From the IMG/VR virus record IMGVR_UViG_3300046557_000512, positions 16,302 to 80,301 of that record: a DNA stretch of 64,000 nucleotides; one strand, 5' to 3'. This document shows, in pieces, positions 1 to 7,363 of the stretch. Each line of letters starts with the position of its first letter. The first letter of the stretch is position 1. Position numbers and translations under genes: made by a program. This stretch comes from a virus. The notes beneath the pieces were generated by a model, which was given only the letters and a program-made list of their open reading frames with translations, was not told where the DNA came from and did not search any database.

Positions 1-1026
1 GATCATCAGCTTGCGCTTGGCTCGCTGCTCGATCAGGCGGCGAGCGGCGAAGTCCACCGCGCAGCCTTCGATCGTGCTGCCCATCGCGATCGCGCCGGCG
101 GTGTTGTAGACTGCGGCGAACCGACGCTGGATGTCGATCGTGAACGGCTCGCCGAACTCTTTGAACCGGGGGTAGGAAAGCGGCGTAAAGCGGGAGATTG
201 GCGCGAGCGCGTCGGCATGGTCGACCTCAGCCATATATGCCGCGTCAGGCTGGAAGTGCAGCGTCGTGTAGCCGAGCACCTCGAACGGCACGCCGATGCG
301 ATGAAGCACCGATGCGATTGCATAGGCGGACTTTGTCGCCAGCGCGATCCTGGAGCTGCGGTGAGAGCCGCCATTGTAATTGTTGCCCATTGAGCCGGAG
401 CAGTCGATCACCAGACTGACAGCCGTGTCGAGCGCGAGCGCTTCCTGCTTGCGATAGAACACGCGGTCATCGCCGCTCACGACGCGGTGAAGCGACGAGC
501 TGTTTAGCTTTCCCTTGCGCTGCCCCGGCAACCGCACCGATTGCGTGCGGGCTGCGATCAGGCGCGTCAGTTCCTTCTGCAGCGGGCCGACGACCGAGGC
601 GGTGTCGTTCTGCAGGAACTCGAGGGACACGCCGTGCGTGCCAATGTCGGTGAGCTCGTCCAGGTCCTTCGTGAATACGCGATAGGGCTGGTCCGTCTCG
701 GCGATCGAGCGCTCGATGAACGCCGACAACATCTCGTCCATGTCCATCAGCTGGTCGGTGTCGATGTTGATGGGTGTGTCCTGCCCGACGTTCGTGTCGG
801 AGCTGCCTGCGCCTCCGATGCCTTCGTCGGGGATCTCTACGCCGTCATCGTCGTCAGTCCAGGCGCCCAGCTGATCCTCGATGTCGCGCATCTCAATCAG
901 GTGGTCAGCAAAGGCGCTGTCGCTGACCGCGAGCGCTTCCAGATCGCCCTTCAACGCGTCGGGCCAGGCCGACGAATAGGGTCCGTAGCTATCGACGATA
1001 TCGACCGCAGAATGAAAGTCCAGCAC
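1..1026 (-). CDS. CobT-like VWA-domain protein (partial, runs off left edge)
   Basis: An open frame of 342 codons runs to the left window edge without a stop. It starts with GTG at 1026, four bases after the upstream gene's stop, with a GAGGAG ribosome site seven bases before it. The C-terminal part of the visible product carries the VWA metal-site motif DCSGSM (DxSxS type), following an acidic N-terminal half. In phages the CobT-like VWA protein is usually paired with a CobS-like AAA+ ATPase, which I do not see here and would expect beyond the left edge. It is coupled to the HExxH protein upstream, and together they look like the two halves of a split CobT. The cellular target is unknown. 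Confidence 0.75.
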   Translation of the reverse strand, partial: MLDFHSAVDIVDSYGPYSSAWPDALKGDLEALAVSDSAFADHLIEMRDIEDQLGAWTDDDDGVEIPDEGIGGAGSSDTNVGQDTPINIDTDQLMDMDEMLSAFIERSIAETDQPYRVFTKDLDELTDIGTHGVSLEFLQNDTASVVGPLQKELTRLIAARTQSVRLPGQRKGKLNSSSLHRVVSGDDRVFYRKQEALALDTAVSLVIDCSGSMGNNYNGGSHRSSRIALATKSAYAIASVLHRIGVPFEVLGYTTLHFQPDAAYMAEVDHADALAPISRFTPLSYPRFKEFGEPFTIDIQRRFAAVYNTAGAIAMGSTIEGCAVDFAARRLIEQRAKRKLMI

Positions 1027-1029
1027 GCT

Positions 1030-2337
1030 CTAGCTCCTCAAAATCCGTGCGAGTTCGCGACGAGCGTCCCGCAGCATCTGTTCGACCTCCGAAACACCGA
1101 CGTTCAATTCGCCCGCAATTTCGTCGACCGACTTCTTGAGCTTCTTCTGCATGAAAAGAGCGCGTCTGAGGGTGGGATCGAGCATCGCCAGCGCATCCGT
1201 CATCGTGACGTTGCGGTCGCCATCCTCATCGCTGCCGGCAGGCTCGTCATCATCGCGGTCGCCTTGGTCATTTCCAGACCCAGACGATCCGCCGCCGCAG
1301 TTATCCTGTGGACCGTCGTCGCCATCTCCCTCATCAGCGCCGTCTTGCCCATCGTCCGTGTCGTCAGCATCATCCGATTCGGTGCCGGCGCCGTCATCAT
1401 CGCTCTGGTCATCGCCAGCTGGCTCACCGTCGTCAGGCTCACCGCCTTCATCAGACGCATCGCCTTCGTCATCATCGCCCCCTTCGCTGTCATCACCTTC
1501 GTCTTCGCCGTCAGCGCCGGGCTCAGTGCCAGGCTCGTCGTCATCGTTCGGCTGCGTGTCGTTCTCGGCATCGTCCTCGCGCTCGCCTTGGCCGTCGCCG
1601 TCGCCCTTCTGGGGCTCGTCGTCCTGTTCGGGCTCATCATCCTGATTGTCGTCACTGGGGGGCGGGGGAGGAGGGGCGGGAGGAGCCGGCGGTGGCGGGG
1701 GAGGGGGTGGAGGCGTGAGAGCCTTGTCGAGCGCGAGGACGCACGCCAGCACGTCGTCATAGGTTTCCATCGCCTGGATCTGCGTGCCGAAGCCCGGCAG
1801 GCGATCGAGCAGCGGCTTCATGTGTGGCCAATAGGCGTTGCGGTCCATCAGATCGATGAAGACCTTCTGGCCTCCTAGCGCGCGCATTGTCGGCACGAGA
1901 AGCACCGCGGCGATGTGTGACGGGTCTTTGGCCTCGATCGCCTTGTCAACGCCTGGCTGGATCAAAAGCGGGATCCAGTTCACATACATCCGCTCCAGAT
2001 TGTCTTTGGTGCCGGGCAGGTCGCGCGGCAGCATCTTCTCGAGGCGGATATCCTCGAAGATATTGGCCAGTTTGGCCCGCGAGTTGTCATTGGGGATACG
2101 CTTGAACGGCGTATAGAAGATGTGGCCACACTCGTGATCGACATAGCCCTGGAGCGCGTCGATCAGCATCTGCGACGGCTCGTCGGGGATCTCGGGGAGA
2201 TTGAGGTGCGAGACCTTGCCCGTGCGCTTGTCGGCCGCGACGTAAGGTGTGACACCGCGGAAGGTGACCTTGACGCCCCGTCGTGTCAGCATGCTGACGG
2301 TGCGCTTTAGCGCCTCCTTCCTGATACTCGTTTGCAT
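1030..2337 (-). CDS. CobT-like N-terminal HExxH protein
   Basis: The product is 435 aa from the ATG at 2337 (site AGGAG). An in-frame GTG lies 12 codons upstream but inside motif A, so I prefer 2337. The N-terminal third has a putative metal site, HECGH in DHECGHIFYTPF, as in the CobT/peptidase-like family. A proline run follows, then a long Asp/Glu/Gly-rich low-complexity linker. The C-terminus (about the last 50 residues) looks like a sigma-region-4-type helix-turn-helix (DEIAGELNVGVSEVEQML). It is the first gene after motif A copy 1 and is followed four bases later by the VWA gene. No cobalamin genes are nearby, so a role in B12 synthesis is unlikely. Confidence 0.7.
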   Translation of the reverse strand: MQTSIRKEALKRTVSMLTRRGVKVTFRGVTPYVAADKRTGKVSHLNLPEIPDEPSQMLIDALQGYVDHECGHIFYTPFKRIPNDNSRAKLANIFEDIRLEKMLPRDLPGTKDNLERMYVNWIPLLIQPGVDKAIEAKDPSHIAAVLLVPTMRALGGQKVFIDLMDRNAYWPHMKPLLDRLPGFGTQIQAMETYDDVLACVLALDKALTPPPPPPPPPAPPAPPPPPPSDDNQDDEPEQDDEPQKGDGDGQGEREDDAENDTQPNDDDEPGTEPGADGEDEGDDSEGGDDDEGDASDEGGEPDDGEPAGDDQSDDDGAGTESDDADDTDDGQDGADEGDGDDGPQDNCGGGSSGSGNDQGDRDDDEPAGSDEDGDRNVTMTDALAMLDPTLRRALFMQKKLKKSVDEIAGELNVGVSEVEQMLRDARRELARILRS

Positions 2338-2349
2338 GTCGCTCCTCGT

Positions 2350-2373
2350 GCGTGTGTGTTGTTCTATATGCAC
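2350..2373 (-). promoter_or_regulatory. Motif A copy 1
   Basis: Starts GTGCATAT and ends ACACACACGC on the minus strand. It ends 12 bases before the CobT-like start codon at 2337. Confidence 0.75.
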
Positions 2374-2427
2374 TCACTAGCACAAAGCAGCGATCGCACA
2401 AGCTGGCGATCGCGGCTTTTGTGTGGG

Positions 2428-2634
2428 TCATGATCTGGGGACGACGTGGATCGCGACCGATGTGCCGTCGGGGCCTCGATACGCGATCCTATCGATGTCG
2501 AAGATTGCTATGCCACCGGCGTCGAGGAATTGCCGCCTCGTAGGATGTGCCGCCGCGTCGATCTCGGCGAACTCGTCGAAGGGCAGGGGCTCCAGCAAGA
2601 GCTGGAATGCGTAGAGCTGTTGGTCGGTCTGCAC
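2428..2634 (-). CDS. Small protein of unknown function (68 aa)
   Basis: The frame opens with GTG at 2634 behind a strong AAGGAGG site five bases upstream, which is the main reason to accept it. The product is acidic in the first half and has no motif I recognise. It lies between the HTH regulator and the CobT-like operon and could be co-transcribed with the regulator, since the 56-base gap shows no terminator. Confidence 0.6.
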   Translation of the reverse strand: MQTDQQLYAFQLLLEPLPFDEFAEIDAAAHPTRRQFLDAGGIAIFDIDRIAYRGPDGTSVAIHVVPRS

Positions 2635-2690
2635 GTTGTCCTCCTTGGAGAATCAGGCGTGCAGACGCGCATCCAACATTGCAACCGCGA

Positions 2691-3287
2691 TTAGATCGCG
2701 GTCACTGCCTCTTTGAGGGCACGGCGCTGCTTGGGATCCAAGCCATTTTCGACCAGCTCGGGTCGACTTTCCCGAATGACATCCATGATGCCGAGCTCGG
2801 GGATAGTCAGCCAGCGTCGGATCGCCCGCGAGTCCGCGGCCGCTTCCTTCAGCACGCCGTAGTGGTCGCGCGACAGATTCGACAACGGGATGCCGGCGGC
2901 GGCTTGCAGGTCGTCGAAGACCATCTGTTCGTCGTCAGCCATACCCTTAGCCAGGTTCGCCTTCGAGCCCACCAGAATGCGCAGGAAGTCGATGTTGGGA
3001 TATCGCTGCTCAAGCACGGCCAGCAGGAACTCAGCCGCGTCGAGCTTGATGAGCCGAACGAAGTCCGGCACACGCTCGATCGGGATCGGGGCTCGGCCGC
3101 TCGCCATGTGGCTGATCACGACAGACGACTTGTAGCCGAGGTTCTTCGCCAGGGCTCGCTGGCTGATGCCAGAGTCCCTGTCGAGTTTCTCGACGCCGTC
3201 CTTGAACATCCTCGACGCTTTGGTGTGCGCCAGGGGATAGTCGTCGTTCTGTGCTGCGGTCGGCAGCTTGATAACACTTGCGCTCAT
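2691..3287 (-). CDS. Helix-turn-helix regulator, candidate phage repressor
   Basis: The product is 198 aa from the ATG at 3287. The frame extends 23 codons further upstream, but that stretch is motif A copy 2, so the later start, with GGAG 11 bases before it, is preferred. Residues about 35-80 form an XRE/Cro-like HTH (SGISQRALAKNLGYKSSVVISHM), followed by a helical region of unknown fold. It lies between the origin and the CobT-like operon. A copy of the dispersed motif directly in front of it would permit autoregulation, which makes it my best candidate for the protein that reads motif A. Binding is inference only. Confidence 0.6.
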   Translation of the reverse strand: MSASVIKLPTAAQNDDYPLAHTKASRMFKDGVEKLDRDSGISQRALAKNLGYKSSVVISHMASGRAPIPIERVPDFVRLIKLDAAEFLLAVLEQRYPNIDFLRILVGSKANLAKGMADDEQMVFDDLQAAAGIPLSNLSRDHYGVLKEAAADSRAIRRWLTIPELGIMDVIRESRPELVENGLDPKQRRALKEAVTAI

Positions 3288-3306
3288 TTTCTTTCTTACT
3301 CCGTCC

Positions 3307-3330
3307 AATGTTGTGTAGAACGGTATGCAG
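3307..3330 (-). promoter_or_regulatory. Motif A copy 2
   Basis: A diverged copy (CTGCATAC ... ACACAACATT on the minus strand) 19 bases before the start of the HTH regulator. It decides the start choice for that gene. Confidence 0.6.
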
Positions 3331-3438
3331 GTGTTTGATAGCTGCTTCACACACACCCCGCAAGGGGAGAAATGCGCAAGTCAGTCGCCGCAATTCTGCG
3401 AACGAATAGTGAACACCATGCGCGAGATCGCCGCACGG

Positions 3439-3467
3439 ACGGAGCCCCTTCAGGGGCGGAGCTCCGT
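3439..3467. repeat. Nested inverted repeat beside the iterons
   Basis: Outer arms ACGGAGC (3439-3445) and GCTCCGT (3461-3467) enclose a competing inner hairpin GCCCC-TTCA-GGGGC (3444-3457). No T-tract follows on either strand, so it is not a clear terminator. It lies in the 452-base gene-free stretch 3288-3739, which otherwise holds motif A copy 2, an AT-richer segment around 3500-3545 and the downstream iterons. Confidence 0.5.
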
Positions 3468-3563
3468 TCGGGCGGCGCGGTTAAGAGTCACTGTTTGAAT
3501 CTATTTGTTACAGAGTTAGGGTTGCAATTCGCACGTAATTACAAAGCGCTGCGATGCAACATC

Positions 3564-3694
3564 GTGTTCGATAGACGAACCTTTGTGTGCGATAGACGGC
3601 GGTCTGGTGTTCGATAGACGGGTGCCATTGTGTTCGATAGACGGGCGTGGCGACCCTTCGTGTTCGATAGACGGGCGAATGTGTTCGATAGACG
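3564..3694 (+). repeat. Iteron array, six copies, downstream of repA
   Basis: Six copies of GTGTTCGATAGACG (one reads GTGTGC) start at 3564, 3585, 3607, 3630, 3660 and 3681, all on the plus strand. Spacing is 21-23 bases, roughly two helical turns, with one 30-base step. Iterons next to a RepA gene are the standard binding sites of theta-plasmid initiators, so this is a candidate origin arm. Confidence 0.85.
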
Positions 3695-3739
3695 AATGTG
3701 TTGGCTTTTCCGGTGCGCGCGGGTGCCAATTCCGTCGAA

Positions 3740-4834
3740 TCAGGCGTCAGGGTCGAGCTTCATATTGCCTGCGAGTCGGTCCATCAGTTGCCCCAACTGC
3801 TGCGAAAGAGCGGCGCGCTCCTCGGGAGATTGCTCCTCGGCCGCTGGCGGCTCCTCCACTCGTCTATCGGACACAAGCGCCGGCGCGACTGGTCGCCTAT
3901 CGGACACAAGCACAGACTCGATCCTGCGGCCCGGCGACCGGAGAGGGGCTGGTCGTCTATCGGACACATTGAGCCGTCGCGTGAACACTGCCTTGAGCGA
4001 TCCGATGCCGCGGACCTTGCTGATATTCTGAACCGGTTCGTTCGTCGGGTCCCCGATCAGCGCGACATGGAAATGATATTCGGGCAGCTCGTCGTCAGCC
4101 ACCGCCTGGGTGACGATGCGTTTGAAGTTGCGCATGTCGTCGAGCTCGTAGCCGATCTTCTCGGCGAGCCGCGAGAGGTTGATCGCGAAGCTGGTCTTGT
4201 TGCCGCAATGCTTGCGCGCCAGTTCGTAGATGCGGCGCAGCACGCCGGAGGTAAGCTGAAAATAGTCCTGGTCGATCATCAGGATCGTCCGATCGTCGGC
4301 GACCTGGCGGTAGACCCAGTCCTCGAGCTCGACCTCGACCATGCCGAGGACCCTCTTGCCGTTGGGGAGGGTGCGCTCGCTCATGCGCCCCGATTTGATC
4401 CAGGAGAAGAACGTGCGCTCGGTCTGGCCGTTCTTTGTGGTGATGTTGGTGCGGATCGATGTCGACTGCAGCCGATCGAGCGTAAGCGCGAGATCCTCAT
4501 AGGCTCGACCACCCGAGGACCGGCCGCAGGCGACGAAGAAATCGTGCGCGTGGAACCGGACCTTGGGCGATACCTCCTGACCTTCGTTCTGCAGCCTGGT
4601 GATCTGCGAGAAGATGTAGATCAGAAGGTCCTTGTCCCAGATCGTCGCCAAGCCGCGGTGGCCGGGCTGCACCTCGATGCGGGTCGTGCCGTCGTCGTAG
4701 ATGCGCGCCTCGAACGCAGGCTTCTTCGAGATGGAGAAGAAGGGGTATTCCATCAGGCTGAGGACGTCGCGGTAGCTCAGCCGATCCTGGGGATCGAGGA
4801 ACAGATCTTCAACGAGCTTGACCACAGCAGCCAT
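3740..4834 (-). CDS. repA: Replication initiator protein A (RepA-type)
   Basis: The product is 364 aa starting at ATG 4834 with GGGAG upstream. The sequence (for example LSLMEYPFFSISKKP, IEVQPGHRGLATIWDKDLLIY and KSGRMSERTLPNGKR) is that of the alphaproteobacterial plasmid replication initiator A family, with duplicated winged-helix domains that bind iterons and start theta replication. The last 90 or so residues are an unstructured tail with three VSDRR elements, which are iterons read in frame in inverted orientation. Iterons also flank the gene on both sides. ParA and Doc elsewhere in the window support an extrachromosomal prophage state. Confidence 0.85.
   Translation of the reverse strand: MAAVVKLVEDLFLDPQDRLSYRDVLSLMEYPFFSISKKPAFEARIYDDGTTRIEVQPGHRGLATIWDKDLLIYIFSQITRLQNEGQEVSPKVRFHAHDFFVACGRSSGGRAYEDLALTLDRLQSTSIRTNITTKNGQTERTFFSWIKSGRMSERTLPNGKRVLGMVEVELEDWVYRQVADDRTILMIDQDYFQLTSGVLRRIYELARKHCGNKTSFAINLSRLAEKIGYELDDMRNFKRIVTQAVADDELPEYHFHVALIGDPTNEPVQNISKVRGIGSLKAVFTRRLNVSDRRPAPLRSPGRRIESVLVSDRRPVAPALVSDRRVEEPPAAEEQSPEERAALSQQLGQLMDRLAGNMKLDPDA
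3861..3967 (-). repeat. Three iterons inside the repA coding sequence
   Basis: GTGTCCGATAGACG-type copies occur at 3861-3874, 3894-3907 (one mismatch) and 3954-3967 on the minus strand, opposite to the flanking arrays. Each is translated as VSDRR in the RepA tail. Confidence 0.8.
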
Positions 4835-4849
4835 TCGCCACTCCCATTT

Positions 4850-4950
4850 GTGTGCGATAGACGAATCAAGGCTTAGCCGTTTTGTGTGCGATAGACGAAT
4901 CTTTTGTGTGCGATAGACGAGCAGGCGTTAGCCGATGTGTTCGATAGACG
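4850..4950 (+). repeat. Iteron array, four copies, upstream of repA
   Basis: Copies of GTGTGCGATAGACG occur at 4850, 4884 and 4906, and GTGTTCGATAGACG at 4937, all on the plus strand. They lie in the repA leader, so they could serve both as origin and as autoregulatory operators. Confidence 0.85.
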
Positions 4951-4964
4951 AGCCCACATCCCAG

Positions 4965-4996
4965 ATTGATAATAGAGATTATGTTAAATTATCAAT
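4965..4996. promoter_or_regulatory. AT-rich inverted repeat upstream of repA: candidate unwinding element or promoter
   Basis: Perfect 9-bp arms ATTGATAAT (4965-4973) and ATTATCAAT (4988-4996) lie in the most AT-rich stretch near the iterons. Read on the minus strand it also gives TTGATA, 15 bases, TATTAT, a usable sigma-70-like promoter for repA. Both roles are inference. Confidence 0.45.
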
Positions 4997-5005
4997 GGCT
5001 TAGCG

Positions 5006-5509
5006 CTAGATCAGTGTATCACGCCTACGCAGCGCAGCCAAGGCGTCGGCCGACATGGTGCAGACCAGGTTGCGACGGCCGCCGCGGTTCGCGTGGTTGG
5101 TGATCCGCCCTTCATAGTGGCGTTTCAGAAAGCCCGCGGCCTCGAGATCGGGCAGCACGCGGCTGAAATTATCCGCTCCCGATTCGCGAGCTCGCCGTTC
5201 GACCACTCGATCGACCATCTCCTGGGCCTCGAGCAAATCCGCCGGCAGTTGGTCACTGAGCTCATCGCGCACGCGCTTCGCCAGGTCGACGCGGCGGCCG
5301 ACGTTCTCTGCCATCGTCGACAGCCTAGCGCCGACCCAATCGCGCAACGCGAGATCCTTGCCATTGAGTTTGACGAACGGCCCTACCTTGCCGCGGTCGT
5401 CTGCCTGCTCGCAAAGCAGGTTGAGCACCATGAACGCATAGCGCGGCCGGCTGCTCTTATGCGCGAGCGCGTCGAGGATGCTGCCGAGATCCAGGGCCTT
5501 CGTAGCCAT
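5006..5509 (-). CDS. Unknown protein beside the origin (167 aa)
   Basis: I do not recognise the family. The product is mostly helical and charged, with a C-terminal part (about residues 115-160, FSRVLPDLEAAGFLKRHYEG... then basic) that resembles a winged-helix DNA-binding unit. It sits directly upstream of the iteron/repA region, and a 14-bp perfect inverted repeat lies 60-140 bases in front of it, which would suit autoregulation or a copy-control role. Confidence 0.55.
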   Translation of the reverse strand: MATKALDLGSILDALAHKSSRPRYAFMVLNLLCEQADDRGKVGPFVKLNGKDLALRDWVGARLSTMAENVGRRVDLAKRVRDELSDQLPADLLEAQEMVDRVVERRARESGADNFSRVLPDLEAAGFLKRHYEGRITNHANRGGRRNLVCTMSADALAALRRRDTLI

Positions 5510-5568
5510 AGCGCATCTTCACCAGCGCCCTGCCCGCCGCAAGCCCCAAATTCAACGACTCTGTCGCG

Positions 5569-5651
5569 CGTGACAGTTTGCCATTGGACCCTTCGAAAGC
5601 ACATTCTTTGAGCAGATGCTTTTCGGATGCGCTGAAGGCAAACTGTCACGG
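5569..5651. promoter_or_regulatory. 14-bp inverted repeat pair, candidate operator
   Basis: CGTGACAGTTTGCC at 5569-5582 and its exact reverse complement at 5638-5651 are 55 bases apart. Each arm overlaps a smaller dyad (TGTC...GACA and GTCAC..GTGAC). They flank the region in front of the 5006-5509 gene, an arrangement typical of looping operators. Confidence 0.55.
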
Positions 5652-5658
5652 GTGACGG

Positions 5659-6129
5659 TTAGGACCTCCCGTAGCGATGCGTGCGCTTCAGGCCCGGTGT
5701 CGTGCCCCACAATCCGGCCCGCAGCAGGTGCGTGTAGCCGTAGTCGATGCAGACCGGCCGCCCATCGATCATGCCCCAGTTGGTCCACCGGACGTCGTCG
5801 AAGAACGTCGGGACCCGCTTAACCTTCTCGAGGAAGTCAGGTTCATTCTCGAACACCGTCGCCTTCTTCATGATTAGCGCTGAGCCCCAACTGTCGATGC
5901 GGACGCACGGCGCGAACCAGCGCTCCCACTTGGTGCCCTTCACCGCCTGCCATATCTCCCACTCCATCGCGTTGTGGTGGCCAGGCCCGTATTGGATCTT
6001 CAAGACATGTTCCGGCTCGTGCCTCATGTCGTAGACGCGACGATAGGATCCGTCGCCCAGGAGGTTGCCGACGAACAGCTCAAGGGCGCAGTTCTTCAGC
6101 TGCACGATCTCATCGTAGATTGTGGTCAT
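5659..6129 (-). CDS. Minimal protein-kinase-fold phage protein
   Basis: At 156 aa it is far shorter than a standard kinase, yet the landmarks occur in order. There is a glycine-rich loop (LGDGSYRRVYD, residues 24-34), a VLKI strand with a candidate lysine at 44, a hinge-like LIMKK at 85-89, and a C-terminal NWG...VCIDYG stretch (117-131) matching the catalytic-loop asparagine and a DFG-like aspartate. The canonical HRD motif is not evident. Its ATG overlaps the primase stop (ATGA), so it is co-translated with replication genes. It could be an active mini-kinase or a pseudokinase, and its substrate is unknown. Confidence 0.5.
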   Translation of the reverse strand: MTTIYDEIVQLKNCALELFVGNLLGDGSYRRVYDMRHEPEHVLKIQYGPGHHNAMEWEIWQAVKGTKWERWFAPCVRIDSWGSALIMKKATVFENEPDFLEKVKRVPTFFDDVRWTNWGMIDGRPVCIDYGYTHLLRAGLWGTTPGLKRTHRYGRS

Positions 6130-7208
6130 TTGTAAGGGTTCCGCACTTTGATCTTCATTGCGAGGGTTCGGGAATACGGCCGAGCGTTGGCGATCGCGTA
6201 GCGCACCACCGCCGGTTCGACTTCGTTCGGATCACAGCCTTTCGGCAGGAATGCGATGCGCACCTGGAAGCCATGCGCCGTCAGCTGCTGCGCGGCGTCG
6301 ACCGCGGCCGAGAGAGCGTCCGGCGTGCCGTCCCAGATGATCGTAATGATCTTCAGGCCGGCCGCCTTCAACTTGAGCAGCGCGGTCAGCTGGTTGGGCT
6401 GTTCGCCGGTCAGCGTCAGGTTTTTGCCGAAGGATCCAACAGGAACGATCGCGCGCATCGCAGCGTCCTGGTCGAGCGCCTTCTTGGTCGCGATGACGTC
6501 GAAAGCCCCCTCCCCCATCGCAATGTGCGCCGCGCCGATCGCGTTGTGACCATTGTAGAGGAAGCGCGCGGTGCCAGGCAGCCGCGGCGGGAACAGATAC
6601 TTGCGGTCACTCTCTCGGGTGATGTCACGGCCCTGGAAGGTCACCAGCGTTCGGTCGAGATCCCACACCGGGATAATGACGCGGCCGGAGAAGACCATCG
6701 ACTGAGGCGAGCCGTCTTCCTTGGCGTATTTGAACGCGCCGTCGTGGCAGTAGCGCAGCCCGAAATAGCGGGCCAGATCGTTGGTGATACCGCGCTTGTC
6801 GATGTAGGGCAGCGTGCGGCCGTCATGGGTCGGCAGTTCGATCGAGTGCGGCAGCTTGACCTCACCCTCGATCGCCGGCGCGACATCGCGCTTTAGCGCG
6901 CGCTTCTTGGGCTTCCAGCCGCCAAGTTTCGCAATCTCGTCGAACAGCTTGCCGATCGCCTTCGAATCTTCGGTGCCCAGGTGAGCCTTCGCGAACGACC
7001 AGAGATTGAAGGGGCCGCACTTGAAGCAGTTACCGAGACCGCTCTCCACGCCGAGATAGACCTTCCAGTCCTCCGTGCTGCAGCGCGGGCAGACTTTGAC
7101 GTTGAACTGCATGCCCGATCGGCCGGACAAGGGGCCGCGATACTCGAAGCCCTCGTGCTCGAGGAAGTCCTCGGCCGTGACCTGATCGTAGCCCCTCTCC
7201 TCATTCAT
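6126..7208 (-). CDS. DNA primase (DnaG-like, zinc finger plus TOPRIM)
   Basis: At 360 aa, it has an N-terminal zinc-ribbon-like site CPRC (40-43) and CFKC (61-64). A catalytic region follows, with the TOPRIM signature GEGAFDVIATK at about 232-242 and a downstream acidic IIWDG strand near residue 290. It would lay RNA primers for the phage fork and most likely works with the DnaB-type helicase encoded just upstream in the same operon. The ATG overlaps the stop of the 52-aa Cys-rich ORF upstream (ATGA), and its own stop overlaps the kinase-fold gene. Confidence 0.85.
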   Translation of the reverse strand: MNEERGYDQVTAEDFLEHEGFEYRGPLSGRSGMQFNVKVCPRCSTEDWKVYLGVESGLGNCFKCGPFNLWSFAKAHLGTEDSKAIGKLFDEIAKLGGWKPKKRALKRDVAPAIEGEVKLPHSIELPTHDGRTLPYIDKRGITNDLARYFGLRYCHDGAFKYAKEDGSPQSMVFSGRVIIPVWDLDRTLVTFQGRDITRESDRKYLFPPRLPGTARFLYNGHNAIGAAHIAMGEGAFDVIATKKALDQDAAMRAIVPVGSFGKNLTLTGEQPNQLTALLKLKAAGLKIITIIWDGTPDALSAAVDAAQQLTAHGFQVRIAFLPKGCDPNEVEPAVVRYAIANARPYSRTLAMKIKVRNPYK

Positions 7209-7363
7209 GCGTGCGCGACCCTACAGCCTTCGCCAGGCGGCGAGCAGCACTCACACGGCCGACGATGCCAGCCGGCGAACAGGCTGAAGGACCAATGCTC
7301 GCCGGTGCCGAAGCATCGGAAGCAAAGGCCCCACAGTGCGAAGAGTGCATGTGTTATGAACAC
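7205..7363 (-). CDS. Cys-rich 52-aa protein between helicase and primase
   Basis: The frame starts with GTG at 7363, sharing its G with the helicase stop (TAGTG), and ends in a 4-base overlap with the primase start. The product has six cysteines in a CFRCFG ... CECCSPPGEGC arrangement, suggesting a small zinc-binding module, with a hydrophobic N-terminus. The perfect fit between two coupled genes is the main evidence. It may act with primase or helicase, but no family is recognised. A degenerate motif A-like sequence (ATAACACATGCAC) overlaps its first codons. Confidence 0.6.
   Translation of the reverse strand: MFITHALFALWGLCFRCFGTGEHWSFSLFAGWHRRPCECCSPPGEGCRVAHA

Noticed and set aside
541-1878. 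445-aa plus-strand open frame
   Set aside because: It is antisense to the CobT-like genes and exists because their acidic, repetitive codons leave the opposite strand free of stops. It has no ribosome site and a composition of Val/Ile/Ala runs mirrored from Asp/Glu codons.
3698-4876. 392-aa plus-strand open frame over repA
   Set aside because: It is the shadow of repA. The minus-strand product has a clear initiator family match.
3564-4950. Repeat clusters as a CRISPR array
   Set aside because: The 14-bp units are too short, spacers are irregular and very short, orientation changes, and they surround a replication initiator, so they are iterons.
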